Assembly: GCA_005786805.1 (NCBI GenBank)
Contig: SYCV01000259.1
Location: 1-50,776, forward strand
Length of the DNA stretch: 50,776 bases
Direction of reading: 5' to 3'
Source of the DNA: Planctomycetia bacterium
GTDB taxonomy: Bacteria; Planctomycetota; Planctomycetia; Gemmatales; Gemmataceae
Below are positions 1-8,103 of this stretch, in pieces. The translations under genes were made by a program, and so were the position numbers. The number at the start of each line of letters is the position of its first letter. The first letter of the stretch is position 1. The notes below the pieces were generated by a model. That model ran no database searches. It had not been told where the DNA came from and worked only from the letters and a program-made list of their open reading frames with translations.

Positions 1-54
1 CTGCGACTTCTTGGTCCCAAACCAAGCGCTCTAGCCAAGCTGAGCTACACCCCG
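1..54 (-). tRNA. tRNA-Pro (TGG), 3' part cut by window edge
   Basis: Read on the minus strand, the sequence starts CGGGGTGTAGCTCAG, the typical acceptor and D-arm start of a bacterial proline tRNA. It continues through a D-loop into an anticodon stem CTTGG/CCAAG that encloses TGG, which reads CCA/CCG-type proline codons. The variable region and the start of the T-arm (GTCGCAG) follow. The T-loop and the 3' acceptor strand lie left of the window, so the gene is truncated here only by the window boundary. Confidence 0.93.
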
Positions 55-232
55 TGTATTAATGTTTTACCAATCTTGGGCCGGAATGGAAACCTCGAAC
101 TTGAAGGAATATCAAAAGGGTTGGAAATTCAATCCTTGCAGGGTCTTTTTCCAACCGCAAAAATTGTTATCAACAGCTTAATTCCTGCTCATTAAAAGTT
201 GGGAATTATTTGAAAACTAACCCATGCCCAAG

Positions 233-1114
233 TTAGCGTTTAAAAAACTCACAAAGTTTTTCGAACTCATCATTGTTGTCAAAAGGTAAAACAATCTGCC
301 CACGCTCCTTGGTCTTAACCTTGATTTCCAACCGCATTCCAATTTTCTGGCACAATTCCTCCTCGATCAACCGAACATGATTAGTTTTGTGATCGGCCTT
401 TTCATCTCCAAGATCAGCGGTGTAATTGACCGGAACCTCGGAATTTTCAAGGGCCGACTGCCTTGCAAGGGATTCCGTTGCATGGACTGAAAGCCCCTTT
501 GCAATGATCTCCTTGCAGATTTGTATCTGCCTGGCCTTATCAGTAACACCCTTCAAAACCTTGGCATGGCCTGTTGTTATCTGGCATACCCGGATTGCCT
601 CCTGCACTTCACTGGGCAATTCAAGCAATGAAACAAGATTTGTGATCGTTGTACGAGCCATGCCCAATCTTTTGGCCAACTGTTCGTGGGTGACCTGGTA
701 ACGGTCCAGATATTCCTTGAAACCCTGCGCTTTTTCAATCGGGTTCAAATCAGATCGATGAATATTTTCAACCAGGGCCGCTTCAACCACTTCCTGGTCA
801 TTGAATTCAACAACATGAACCGGGACGGTGACCAGGCCTGCTGCGCGCGATGCCCGTAATCTTCGCTCTCCGGCGATAAGCTGATATTTTCCATCAACCT
901 GCCTCACCACCAAGGGCTGTAACACACCATGGTTACGGATACTTTCCTCAAGGGCGGCAAGATGGTCCGGGTCAAATGTTTTCCTTGGCTGGTTGGGGTT
1001 GGTTTCAATTGAATCCACTGGCACCACATTGGAGGTTGAATGGGTGGTGTAACCTTCATTTCCTGAATTCATAAGGGCATCCAAGCCCCTGCCTAATCTT
1101 ACTTTCTTATCCAT
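233..1114 (-). CDS. parB: Chromosome-partitioning protein ParB
   Basis: ParB binds parS and spreads as a CTP-dependent clamp to organise and segregate the origin region. The 293-residue protein has the usual N-terminal basic segment (LGRGLDALM). It carries the CTP-binding motif GERRLRASR at about residues 82-90, a second motif ENIHRSDLNP near 116, a helix-turn-helix at about 142-166, and a C-terminal dimerisation region. I chose the ATG at 1114 because AGGAG lies 8 bases upstream and the protein then begins MDKKVRLGRGL as in the family. A further 35-codon extension to a TTG at 1219 is unlikely. parA is not adjacent: the upstream neighbour is fusA, separated by a terminator and two parS-like sites. 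ParB may therefore bind its own upstream region (inference). Confidence 0.95.
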   Translation of the reverse strand: MDKKVRLGRGLDALMNSGNEGYTTHSTSNVVPVDSIETNPNQPRKTFDPDHLAALEESIRNHGVLQPLVVRQVDGKYQLIAGERRLRASRAAGLVTVPVHVVEFNDQEVVEAALVENIHRSDLNPIEKAQGFKEYLDRYQVTHEQLAKRLGMARTTITNLVSLLELPSEVQEAIRVCQITTGHAKVLKGVTDKARQIQICKEIIAKGLSVHATESLARQSALENSEVPVNYTADLGDEKADHKTNHVRLIEEELCQKIGMRLEIKVKTKERGQIVLPFDNNDEFEKLCEFFKR

Positions 1115-1189
1115 GGCTAAACTCCTGATATTTAAAACTAGCGCAAACTTGGTGGGGATATAGCCATGAAACCAAAACCAGACAATATC

Positions 1190-1239
1190 AATATTCAGAA
1201 TGGAACCATTTATTTTCAAGTTCTCATGATGATGAGAAC
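1190..1239 (-). promoter_or_regulatory. Candidate parB promoter with upstream inverted repeat
   Basis: On the minus strand a TTGAAA (1214-1219) and an AATATT (1190-1195) are 18 bases apart, a weak -35/-10 pair about 75 bases before the parB start. Directly upstream, 1220-1239 is an inverted repeat with 8-base arms (GTTCTCAT / ATGAGAAC) around GATG. It abuts the first parS-like site at 1241. The arrangement suits an operator, but promoter position and regulator are inferred. Confidence 0.4.
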
Positions 1240-1240
1240 A

Positions 1241-1256
1241 TGTTCCATGTGGAACA
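1241..1256. other. parS-like site 1
   Basis: TGTTCCATGTGGAACA is a 16-base near-palindrome with the layout of the bacterial parS centromere (consensus TGTTTCACGTGAAACA). The outer TGTT/AACA and central GTG are kept and the third-position pair is changed to CC/GG. It lies 127 bases upstream of parB. A second copy is 50 bases away, which argues against chance. Confidence 0.75.
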
Positions 1257-1282
1257 AAAAAGCCCCGGATATAATCCGGGGC
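1256..1282 (-). terminator. Rho-independent terminator of fusA
   Basis: A perfect 9-base stem GCCCCGGAT/ATCCGGGGC (1262-1270 with 1274-1282) encloses a 3-base loop. On the minus strand it is followed by a run of six Ts (complement of 1256-1261). It ends fusA transcription 30 bases past the stop codon and separates fusA from parB. It lies between the two parS-like sites. Confidence 0.88.
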
Positions 1283-1290
1283 CTGTTCGA

Positions 1291-1306
1291 TGTTCCATGT
1301 GGAACC
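1291..1306. other. parS-like site 2
   Basis: TGTTCCATGTGGAACC matches site 1 at 15 of 16 positions and differs only in the last base. It sits 6 bases from the end of the fusA coding region and 50 bases from site 1. Two near-identical copies this close, next to parB, support a real ParB loading site. Confidence 0.7.
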
Positions 1307-1311
1307 TAAGA

Positions 1312-3423
1312 CTAATTGGTCTTCTTGGGGATGTCAGCCAATTCTTCCTTAACTTCAGCGTAATGGCTTGGTTCCATTGTGAACGCCGCGGTTCCACTGG
1401 TGGCGCCACGCAAATCGGTCGTGTAACCAAAGAGCGCTGCAAGAGGAACCTGGGCGGTGATCGTGACACGACCATTGGCACTGACTGAATCCAAGATGAT
1501 CCCTCGGCGACGGCTTATGTCGCCCGTCAGGGCTCCCATGTACTTGTCAGGAGCAACCACTGCAACCTTCATGATAGGCTCAAGAAGAGTGATACCTGCG
1601 GTCACCTGGGCATCACGGAAGTTTTCCCAACCGGCAAGACGGAACGCATCCTGGGAAGAGTCAACATCATGGTACTTTCCATCCACGAGCGTTGCCTGGA
1701 TATCCACGCACTGGAAACCATATTTGGCGCCCTTAACGGTGCCTTGGCGAATTCCAGCCTCGACAGATGGAATGTATTCCTTGGGAACCACACCACCAAA
1801 GATCTTGTCAAGGAAGTAAATATTGTTTGGATCAGGCTTCTCGTCGGACTCCTCCAACTTGCTGTTCCATTCCTCGATATCAGGGGGTGTAAGGGGCTTG
1901 TACTCCACCGTAATCACAGCAAACTTACCACGACCACCGGACTGCTTGATGTAACGGGTTTCATGCGTGATGGCCTTTGATAGAGTTTGGCGGTAAGCAA
2001 CCATAGGTTTACCCACGGAAACTTTCACACCGGGAAACCGATGAAGCTTGTCGACCGAAACTTCCAAATGAAGCTCACCCATTCCGGAGATGATCAACTG
2101 GTTGGTTTCCGGATCAGTGTGAGCCTTCAAAGTGGGATCATCCCGGACCAATCTACCAAGGGCATCCGCAAGCTTTGTTTCATCCGTGCTCTTGTCTGGA
2201 ATAAGGCACTGGCTGATAACAGGCTTGGGAAATGAGATGGACTCAAGCGCGATTGGTTTCTCTGGCACGCAAAGCGTGTTACCTGTGTAGGTTTGCTTAA
2301 GGCCGATCATCGCGACAATATCGCCGGGACCGGCAACTTCCTTTTCAACCCTTTTGTTACCCATCATTCGATAGATACGCCCGATGCGTTCCTGCTTGGA
2401 GTTGGTCGTATTGACAAGGGTATCTCCCGGACTGCACTGTCCGGAATAAATCCTTACATACACAAGATCGCCAGTGGAATCAGCTACGGTCTTGAAAGCC
2501 AGACCAGAGAAATGATCCTTTGAATCGGGTTTGCGTAATTCCTTTTCCTTGGTCTTCAAAACGATGCCCTCAACCGGCGGCCTATCAAGCGGGGAGGGAA
2601 GGAAATCTATGACCGCATCCAACAACTGCTGGACGCCATGAAAGGTCTTGGATGATCCACACATGATGGGGGTGAACAAACCCTCAATGGTTCCGACGCG
2701 AAGGGCTGCAATAAGAAGCTCCTCGGGAATTTCTTTTTCCTCCATGATCAACCCTGCGAGTTCATCACTTGCCAGGGAAGCCATGTCAAGCAACTTGGCC
2801 CTGTATTCCTTTGCTTCCTCAATATGAGACTCAGGGATATCAACCAACTCATACTTGGTGTTGGTCTTATCAAGGGTGTCACGATGGACAAACTTCATTC
2901 TGATGAGGTCGATGATACCTTTGAACTCGGTGTAAACACCAATCGGCAAGGTACAGATTGCGGGTTTGGCCCTGAGTTTTTCAACGATCTGGTTCACGCA
3001 GTCATAGAAGTCCGCGCCGGTTCTATCCATCTTGTTGATGTAAGCGATACGAGGAACCCTGTACTTGTTGGCTTGAAACCAAACAGTTTCAGATTGCACC
3101 TCGACGCCACCAACAGCGCAGAATACACCCACCGCACCATCAAGCACGCGAAGGGATCTTTCAACTTCCGCTGTAAAATCCACGTGCCCGGGAGTGTCGA
3201 TGATGTTGATGGTGTTATCACCCCAGTCAACGGAAACAGCAGCCGAGTTGATGGTAATACCTTTGGCTCGTTCCAGCGGATCAAAGTCCGTGGTGGTATC
3301 ACCTGAATCGACATCACCAACCTTATGCTTGGTACCACTGAAATACAGAATACGCTCGGTGGTGGTGGTTTTACCTGCATCCACATGAGCAATGATACCG
3401 ATGTTTCTTGTTTTTTCTAACAT
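1312..3423 (-). CDS. fusA: Translation elongation factor G
   Basis: EF-G is the cytoplasmic GTPase that drives ribosomal translocation and, with RRF, ribosome recycling. The 703-residue protein has the P-loop AHVDAGKT (residues 12-19), the switch II motif DTPGHVDF and NKMD for guanine recognition. Its C-terminal domains IV-V contain SSQDAFRLA and the usual GDISRRRGII. The ATG at 3423 has AAAGG seven to ten bases upstream. Two things differ from the standard enzyme. Switch I reads SGDTTTDFDPLERAKGITI rather than the common ATMDWMEQEQERGITI pattern. Domain IV also carries an extra hydrophilic segment of roughly 15 residues (EEWNSKLEESDEKPD). Planctomycetes often have several EF-G paralogues, so this may not be the only or main one. 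Confidence 0.95.
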   Translation of the reverse strand: MLEKTRNIGIIAHVDAGKTTTTERILYFSGTKHKVGDVDSGDTTTDFDPLERAKGITINSAAVSVDWGDNTINIIDTPGHVDFTAEVERSLRVLDGAVGVFCAVGGVEVQSETVWFQANKYRVPRIAYINKMDRTGADFYDCVNQIVEKLRAKPAICTLPIGVYTEFKGIIDLIRMKFVHRDTLDKTNTKYELVDIPESHIEEAKEYRAKLLDMASLASDELAGLIMEEKEIPEELLIAALRVGTIEGLFTPIMCGSSKTFHGVQQLLDAVIDFLPSPLDRPPVEGIVLKTKEKELRKPDSKDHFSGLAFKTVADSTGDLVYVRIYSGQCSPGDTLVNTTNSKQERIGRIYRMMGNKRVEKEVAGPGDIVAMIGLKQTYTGNTLCVPEKPIALESISFPKPVISQCLIPDKSTDETKLADALGRLVRDDPTLKAHTDPETNQLIISGMGELHLEVSVDKLHRFPGVKVSVGKPMVAYRQTLSKAITHETRYIKQSGGRGKFAVITVEYKPLTPPDIEEWNSKLEESDEKPDPNNIYFLDKIFGGVVPKEYIPSVEAGIRQGTVKGAKYGFQCVDIQATLVDGKYHDVDSSQDAFRLAGWENFRDAQVTAGITLLEPIMKVAVVAPDKYMGALTGDISRRRGIILDSVSANGRVTITAQVPLAALFGYTTDLRGATSGTAAFTMEPSHYAEVKEELADIPKKTN

Positions 3424-3754
3424 GTTAGACCTTTACGATTTTGGAACCTTCGCCAATCAAAACCCACTCACGAGGCAACAATTTCAAAAGTTGCCAAAAA
3501 ATCATCATACCAAAAGGAAGCCCAAAGCCGGTATACAAGCCAGCTTGTAAAAGTGACTAAGGGCAAAATTTATTCCGATAGTTAAATTTAATGATTTAAT
3601 AAGGATATTTCCATAAGAGGTTTATAAACATTAACGCTGTTTAGGCGAAATTTTTTGATAATGGTCAAAAAAAGGACTGTTGAACTCAAAACATTGAACA
3701 CTCATAAATCATTGCCATATTTGGACTAACAACAAAAAACCCAAACTTTTCATC
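3424..3754. other. 331-base gap upstream of fusA
   Basis: This AT-rich spacer lies between the start of fusA and the end of the next minus-strand gene, so it should hold the fusA promoter and leader. The only clear structure is a 7-base inverted repeat TACAAGC-CA-GCTTGTA at 3534-3549, a possible operator about 110 bases before fusA. I see no convincing -35/-10 pair, small gene or terminator. Confidence 0.5.
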
Positions 3755-5377
3755 CTATTTTGACCTGCTTGCGTCATTTGCCTTAAAGAATGTAAGAACT
3801 GTGGATTTCATTGACATTTTTAAAGATAATTCCTGACCACCATTTAAAATCACCTTAAGTTTGTCTGAGTTCGGGTTTTCCTTGAAAATCTTTTCAGCAG
3901 CTTCAACCGCTTCAGGAAAATCTTTTGTAAGCAGTGCTGCAGCCTTGTTGAATGAGATTTCAAATTCGAAAACCGGGCCGGGTTTAGCACTTGATGCCAG
4001 CGCTTCATTGATAAGTGCGAGTGATTTCTCACCACCAGCAAAAAGGATGACATCATTTGATATCGCGAGGAAACCTGGATCATTTCCAAAATTCTTCACA
4101 TCCGCGGGCTGGGTCAAAATTTCAACCTTGTGGATATTCACATTACCAGCCTTTGCAAAATCCAATGTAAGTTTTTTCTTTTCCGATTCAGGAAGTTCTT
4201 TATGGATAAGCTTCACCAAATCTTCCATCTGGCGTCCCTGGGCGATTTTCATTGCTGTTAAAAATGCGAATTTTCCCGGACCGGTCTTTCTAACATCCAT
4301 CACCGCATCCATGACCCCGGTCTCAAGAGTCGGCATGATTATCTTTGAGATTTTTTCGATATTGCCTTTTATGGAAGGATCTTTTTCATCAGCTATCGAC
4401 TTGTTGATTCCCTCCTGAAAAACCTTGATGAAATCTTTGCGGGCGGTTTCGGGAATTTGGCTGTTAAGGTTCATGTGGATGACAGAATCCTTGCTGATCA
4501 TTCCGGAACCCATGCTTTTTGACGCACCAAGACCAGCGATCGACTTGGCCAATTCCGTGCCACTCTTTCCCTTGAAGCTAAGTCCTAACCCCAGGTCTCC
4601 AGCCTTGCGATCCATATCCAATTTGAAGGAAAGCTCCTCCCCCTGGGTGAAAATTTGCACAATGAATTGCAACAACATCTCAGACACATCATTTCGAAGC
4701 TTTTCCATGGCTGGTGTCTCACCGGGGATTTTCTTCTGTTTTGCCTCTGCGATTTGAAGTTCAATTTGCGGCACGATATTCTTGATCAAATCCTCAGGCA
4801 GACCCGCCATATTAAGGCTTATGGACATGACGCCTGTTTTTTCTGCTGTTAATAGATTTTTTGGGGATAGAAGTTTTTTATCATCAATGGCTTTTTCATC
4901 CCTGATGGTTGCACACATGTAACCATCCTTGAATTTAAAAAACATGGGGAATGGCGAATTTGGTATATTCATCGCATATATGCCATTTTCCCCTTTCTTT
5001 GCCTGCAGGTTCAGTTTACCCAACATGTCGATAAATGTTTTTTCATCGGCGATCGGGATAAGCCCCACAACATCGCTGTCAATAAGATTGGGACCGATAT
5101 TGCCATACAATCCAATGGGCTTTTCAGGATCAATCCCCTCAATTCCCTTTGGACCGGTAAGTGCTTTGAGGGAACCCTCAATCATTTTTGCCTGTTCCTT
5201 GATGCCCACGGATTCAGCAAGGAAAAAAGCATTTTCCACGAGCCTGTTAATGGGCTGCATTCGAAATACAACGCTGGGAGCCTGATTTGCTGGCTGGGCA
5301 TTAAGGGGAAAGTTGACGCCAAGGAATATTAAAAAAACTGTGAATACAGTGGTTTTTCTAAATATTTGAAGCAGCAT
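3755..5377 (-). CDS. Exported protein of unknown function, 540 aa
   Basis: I do not recognise a family. The ATG at 5377 follows GAGGG at a good distance and gives a clean signal peptide: a basic start, a hydrophobic core about residues 8-24, and cleavage near LNA-QPA. A TTG 30 bases further upstream lacks this support. The mature part is hydrophilic and lysine-rich, with alternating helical and strand-like segments. It lacks cysteine pairs, membrane segments and catalytic signatures. It stands alone, divergent from the DUF6807 gene. Planctomycetes commonly encode large exported proteins of this general type, so an extracytoplasmic structural or binding role is possible, but nothing in the sequence fixes it. 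Confidence 0.8.
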   Translation of the reverse strand: MLLQIFRKTTVFTVFLIFLGVNFPLNAQPANQAPSVVFRMQPINRLVENAFFLAESVGIKEQAKMIEGSLKALTGPKGIEGIDPEKPIGLYGNIGPNLIDSDVVGLIPIADEKTFIDMLGKLNLQAKKGENGIYAMNIPNSPFPMFFKFKDGYMCATIRDEKAIDDKKLLSPKNLLTAEKTGVMSISLNMAGLPEDLIKNIVPQIELQIAEAKQKKIPGETPAMEKLRNDVSEMLLQFIVQIFTQGEELSFKLDMDRKAGDLGLGLSFKGKSGTELAKSIAGLGASKSMGSGMISKDSVIHMNLNSQIPETARKDFIKVFQEGINKSIADEKDPSIKGNIEKISKIIMPTLETGVMDAVMDVRKTGPGKFAFLTAMKIAQGRQMEDLVKLIHKELPESEKKKLTLDFAKAGNVNIHKVEILTQPADVKNFGNDPGFLAISNDVILFAGGEKSLALINEALASSAKPGPVFEFEISFNKAAALLTKDFPEAVEAAEKIFKENPNSDKLKVILNGGQELSLKMSMKSTVLTFFKANDASRSK

Positions 5378-5545
5378 GATATCCCTCTGGTGGATGTTCA
5401 ATTTCAAAGGACAATAGTCTTACAACATAAAGGCTAACTATTTTGACATTTTCTGCCAATAGCTACATTTTTCTTCCTTGTAATTCCCGCCTAAGCTACC
5501 ATCAGGAAGTCAATGTTTTGAAACTCAAACCTAGGATAATTAAAC

Positions 5546-6544
5546 ATGAAAAGCTTGTTCAGATTTTCTTTTTTACTATCTGCGTTGGTTCTTTCAGGCC
5601 TGGCAAACGATGCCTATGCCCAAACTAAAAACCCCATGATCATAGACCGTGATAAAGACGGAAAACTCGATTTTAAAATTGGAAACAAGGTTGTCACCAC
5701 TTATAACTATGGCCCCACTGTCGCAAAGCCTTACTTCTGGCCCATGGTCACAATCGGGGAAAATAGGGTTACCAGAGATTGGCCAATGCTGCCTGATTCC
5801 CCTGAAGCCAAGGATCACAAACACCAAAAATCAGCCTGGTTTTGTCATGGTGATGTAATTCCCGAAGGTATTGAGCTTAAGCAGAAAAGCAAAGGTGTCG
5901 CAGGGGTGGATTTCTGGAGTGAGGAAACTAATTTTGGCAAAATCGTCTGCGTAAAGATTGGAAAAATAGAAAACAATGCCAACTCATCCTCAGTGATAAC
6001 CATGAATGAATGGCGAACTTCCGATGGCATTAAAATCATGGATGAAACCAGATCATTCACCCTTGAATTAGCGGGCAATGGCTACCTCATCAAAATGAAC
6101 ACAAGCCTGGTCGCAAGCGTCTGCCCCATAACATTTGGCGACACCAAGGAAGGCTCGTTTGGTATTCGTATTCGTGACTCTGTCACTGAAAAAGAAAAGA
6201 AAGGTGGCATCTTGACCAACGCACAGGGGAAGAAAACTGAAAAGGAAATCTGGGGCTTGGAATCCCCATGGTGTGATTATTCAGGCCCTTGCGACAAGGG
6301 TATCGCTGGTGTGACAATCATCACCGATGCAAGTAATCCCTTGAAGACATGCTGGCATAGCAGGGGATATGGCCTGATGGCCGCCAATCCTTTTGGTAGA
6401 GAGAAATCAGGATTCCCCGACCGTAAAGGAAACAAGGATTTGGTAAAGCTTCCCAAGGATGGTGTTTTAAAACTCTCCTTCGGCCTTTATGTTCATGATG
6501 GCAATGCCGAGGATGCCAAGGTCAAGGAAGTGGCTGGCAAGTAA
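5546..6544 (+). CDS. DUF6807 (PmoA-like) exported protein
   Basis: This 332-residue secreted protein has a signal peptide ending near AYA-QTK. Its body resembles the DUF6807 family, often labelled 'methane oxygenase PmoA' although it is unrelated to particulate methane monooxygenase. Family-like stretches are the early YNYGPTVAKPYFWPM, an HQKSAWFCHGDV region around residue 93, and the late YSGPCDKGIAGVTI with HSRGYGLMAANPFGR. The family is abundant in planctomycetes beside oxidoreductases and sugar-utilisation genes, and a carbohydrate-related role is the usual guess. AGGA nine bases before the ATG sets the start. It is monocistronic, followed by a hairpin terminator. Confidence 0.85.
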   Translation: MKSLFRFSFLLSALVLSGLANDAYAQTKNPMIIDRDKDGKLDFKIGNKVVTTYNYGPTVAKPYFWPMVTIGENRVTRDWPMLPDSPEAKDHKHQKSAWFCHGDVIPEGIELKQKSKGVAGVDFWSEETNFGKIVCVKIGKIENNANSSSVITMNEWRTSDGIKIMDETRSFTLELAGNGYLIKMNTSLVASVCPITFGDTKEGSFGIRIRDSVTEKEKKGGILTNAQGKKTEKEIWGLESPWCDYSGPCDKGIAGVTIITDASNPLKTCWHSRGYGLMAANPFGREKSGFPDRKGNKDLVKLPKDGVLKLSFGLYVHDGNAEDAKVKEVAGK

Positions 6545-6555
6545 AGAGATAAATT

Positions 6556-6595
6556 GCCCTGGTGAAAATCGAATTGTTTTCATCAGGGCTAATTT
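6556..6595 (+). terminator. Hairpin terminator after the DUF6807 gene
   Basis: A 13-base stem with one G-T pair (6556-6568 with 6577-6589, GCCCTGGTGAAAA / TTTTCATCAGGGC) and an 8-base loop lies 12 bases past the stop codon. It is followed by TAATTTCT, a modest T-rich tail. The stem is strong but the tail is weak. Confidence 0.65.
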
Positions 6596-6707
6596 CTACT
6601 CCAATGAATTTATAATTTGAATTCTTTTTATTATTGGCAGAGATGTCATTTATTTAGTTTGTTTATAATTTTAATTGATTTACTTAAAAAACAGATTGGA
6701 ACCATCG

Positions 6708-8099
6708 ATGGATACCCGCCAAAAAGCCATTCAAATCAACATGGATTCCTCCAAATATGGGACATTCACGGAAATTGGCGCAGGCCAGGAGGTGGCTCGA
6801 TGGTTTTTCGCTGTGGGTGGGGCTTCAGGCACCATTGCCAAGACTATGTCCGCATATGACATGGTGGTTAGCGATGCTATTTATGGCCCCTGTGAAAGGT
6901 ATGTGAGCAAGCAACGGTTGCAGGCGATGCTGGACCGGGAATTCAACCTTCTTGTGGAAAGGTTGGATGTCAAGCGGGGTGAAACCACCAAGTTTTTCGC
7001 GTTTGCAAACACAGTCGCGGCAAAAAGTTTTTCAAGGAAAGAAGATGCCCATGGTTGGCTGGGACTCCAGTTCCAGATGGAACCCAGGGGACCTGTTTCC
7101 CAAGTTATCATCCATGTTCGTCTTTTGGATCCCGAAAATATCCAGGAGCAGGAGGCACTTGGAATCCTCGGAGTCAACCTTATCCATTCCGCGATATACC
7201 ACCACACAAACCCCGACAAGATCATTGACAGCCTTCTTGACAGCCTTTCATCCGATAGGGCTGAGATTGACATGATCGAATTCAGTGGATGCGCTTTTGA
7301 ATCTATCGATAACCGGGTAATGGCTTTGCAACTTGTCCAAAAAGGACTTTCGAAGGCAACAATGTTTTTAGCCAATGGCGAAGTGGTCCAACCTGCAGAT
7401 GTGCTTTACAAGAAATGCATCCTGGTTGAAAGGGGAAGTTTCAGGCCTGTGACCCATGTCACAGTGGACATGCTGGAATGCGCCACATCCATGTTCGTGC
7501 AGGAACCCAAGGTTCAATCCGAGGAGGTCCTTGTCATCATGGAAATGACGCTCAAGAATCTTTTGGATAACGGTAAAATTGATTACCAGGATTTCCTCGA
7601 CAGGGTAGACATCCTGGCATCACTTGGAAAAATCGTCTTGATCTCAAATTACGCCGAGTACCACAGGCTCGCAGCATACTTTTTCCGGTACACCAAGAAG
7701 ATGATCGGGATTGTCATGGGGGTGCCGACGCTGAAAGAAGTATTTGATGAAAAGTACTATTCAGACCTCGATGGAGGTATTCTTGAGAGCTTTGGAAGAT
7801 TGTTCAAAAATGACCTTAAACTGTATGTCTACCCCCTGTTAAACAAGCAGACCGGGGCGTTGATAACTTCTGACAATCTACTGGTCACCCCGAAACTACG
7901 CCATTTGTTCAGCTACCTCGTGGAAAACCGTTTGATCGAGAGCATCCGTGGTTTCACCGAGGAATACCTGCCCATCTTTTCGCGGGAAGTATTATTGAAA
8001 ATCCAAAAGAACGACCCCTCCTGGGAAAACATGGTGCCCGAATCGGTATGCAAGATCATCAAGGAACGAAAATTATTCTCCCACAAAAGCCAGGGCTGA
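6708..8099 (+). CDS. Conserved cytoplasmic protein, often mislabelled TonB-dependent receptor or NMN adenylyltransferase
   Basis: The 464-residue protein begins MDTRQKAIQINMDSSKYGTF and continues with EIGAGQEVARWFFAVGGASGTIAKTMSAYDM. I recall this start from a conserved family found in Bacteroidetes, cyanobacteria and planctomycetes. Databases give that family doubtful names. There is no signal peptide, beta-barrel signature or adenylyltransferase HxGH motif, so neither name fits. The GAGQEVARWFF and GGASGTIAK stretches could form a nucleotide- or phosphate-binding site, but that is only a guess. The ATG at 6708 is preferred because homologues begin near KQKAI; an in-frame codon 33 bases upstream has no added support. 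It converges on the next gene with only four bases between stop codons. Confidence 0.82.
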   Translation: MDTRQKAIQINMDSSKYGTFTEIGAGQEVARWFFAVGGASGTIAKTMSAYDMVVSDAIYGPCERYVSKQRLQAMLDREFNLLVERLDVKRGETTKFFAFANTVAAKSFSRKEDAHGWLGLQFQMEPRGPVSQVIIHVRLLDPENIQEQEALGILGVNLIHSAIYHHTNPDKIIDSLLDSLSSDRAEIDMIEFSGCAFESIDNRVMALQLVQKGLSKATMFLANGEVVQPADVLYKKCILVERGSFRPVTHVTVDMLECATSMFVQEPKVQSEEVLVIMEMTLKNLLDNGKIDYQDFLDRVDILASLGKIVLISNYAEYHRLAAYFFRYTKKMIGIVMGVPTLKEVFDEKYYSDLDGGILESFGRLFKNDLKLYVYPLLNKQTGALITSDNLLVTPKLRHLFSYLVENRLIESIRGFTEEYLPIFSREVLLKIQKNDPSWENMVPESVCKIIKERKLFSHKSQG

Positions 8100-8103
8100 T
8101 GGG

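Noticed and set aside
5546-6544. Particulate methane monooxygenase subunit PmoA
   Set aside because: It is a soluble exported protein of the DUF6807 type with no membrane helices; the PmoA name is a database artefact.
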